Of a DNA stretch of 64,000 nucleotides, positions 63,573-64,000 are shown one piece after another (the first letter of the stretch is position 1; each line of letters starts with the position of its first letter). The notes beneath the pieces are model-generated. The model made no database searches, had not been told where the DNA came from, and worked only from the letters and a program-made list of their open reading frames with translations. Origin of the DNA: Chitinophaga sp. XS-30 (GTDB taxonomy: Bacteria > Bacteroidota > Bacteroidia > Chitinophagales > Chitinophagaceae); contig NZ_CP043006.1 in NCBI RefSeq assembly GCF_008086345.1, forward strand, positions 5,941,001 to 6,005,000, read 5' to 3'. The position numbers were made by a program, and so were the translations under genes.

Positions 63573-64000
<428 letters not shown>

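Overview
The window looks like a chromosomal segment of a Bacteroidota bacterium, most likely a Chitinophaga-like member of the Chitinophagaceae. Several things point that way: promoters of the Bacteroidetes type (TTTG-N19-TAnnTTTG, exact before the nuo operon and an OmpA-family gene), few strong Shine-Dalgarno sites, many lipoproteins, Bacteroidetes-only families (DUF4296, DUF4835/PorD-like, DUF5018-like, HmuY-like), a large OmpA protein with calcium-type repeats, and a dcw cluster without murF, murB or ddl. This is inferred from protein families and gene order; no database was searched.

Left part (1-10.2 kb): two tandem DUF5018-like lipoproteins and a HmuY-like lipoprotein read rightward, probably the tail of a TonB-linked uptake locus. 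Leftward genes follow: bamD-rpoZ, then coaBC-porD-DUF4296-scoA-scoB-pabC-phr. These cover outer membrane assembly, the RNA polymerase omega subunit, CoA synthesis, possible type IX secretion, ketone-body CoA transfer, folate synthesis and photorepair. Between bamD and mraZ lies a divergent region with DnaA-box-like sites and a phased MraZ operator.

10.2-26.4 kb: complete division and cell wall cluster mraZ-rsmH-ftsL-ftsI-murE-mraY-murD-ftsW-murG-murC-ftsQ-ftsA-ftsZ, closed by a strong terminator.

26.4-42 kb: mixed housekeeping and accessory genes: a GH123-like lipoprotein glycosidase, Kup potassium transporter, OmpA-family porin, polyprenyl synthetase, RecJ, lipoprotein esterase, DUF2306 membrane protein with a divergent HxlR regulator, HtpG, the rpsF-rpsR-rplI operon and an orphan FtsX/MacB-type permease.

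42-55.4 kb: a leftward 14-gene nuoA-N operon for respiratory complex I. nuoN carries a +1 frameshift as sequenced, and NuoG is a short form without the molybdopterin-like domain.

55.4-64 kb: two tandem paralogous periplasmic TPR proteins, a PstS-like lipoprotein and a small membrane protein (all leftward), then rightward low-molecular-weight tyrosine phosphatase and hisS. A 65-bp tandem repeat tract ends in an intrinsic terminator, followed by the 5S gene and the 3' end of 23S rRNA, both on the minus strand; the 23S gene runs off the right edge. I saw no tRNA gene, CRISPR array, prophage or insertion sequence.
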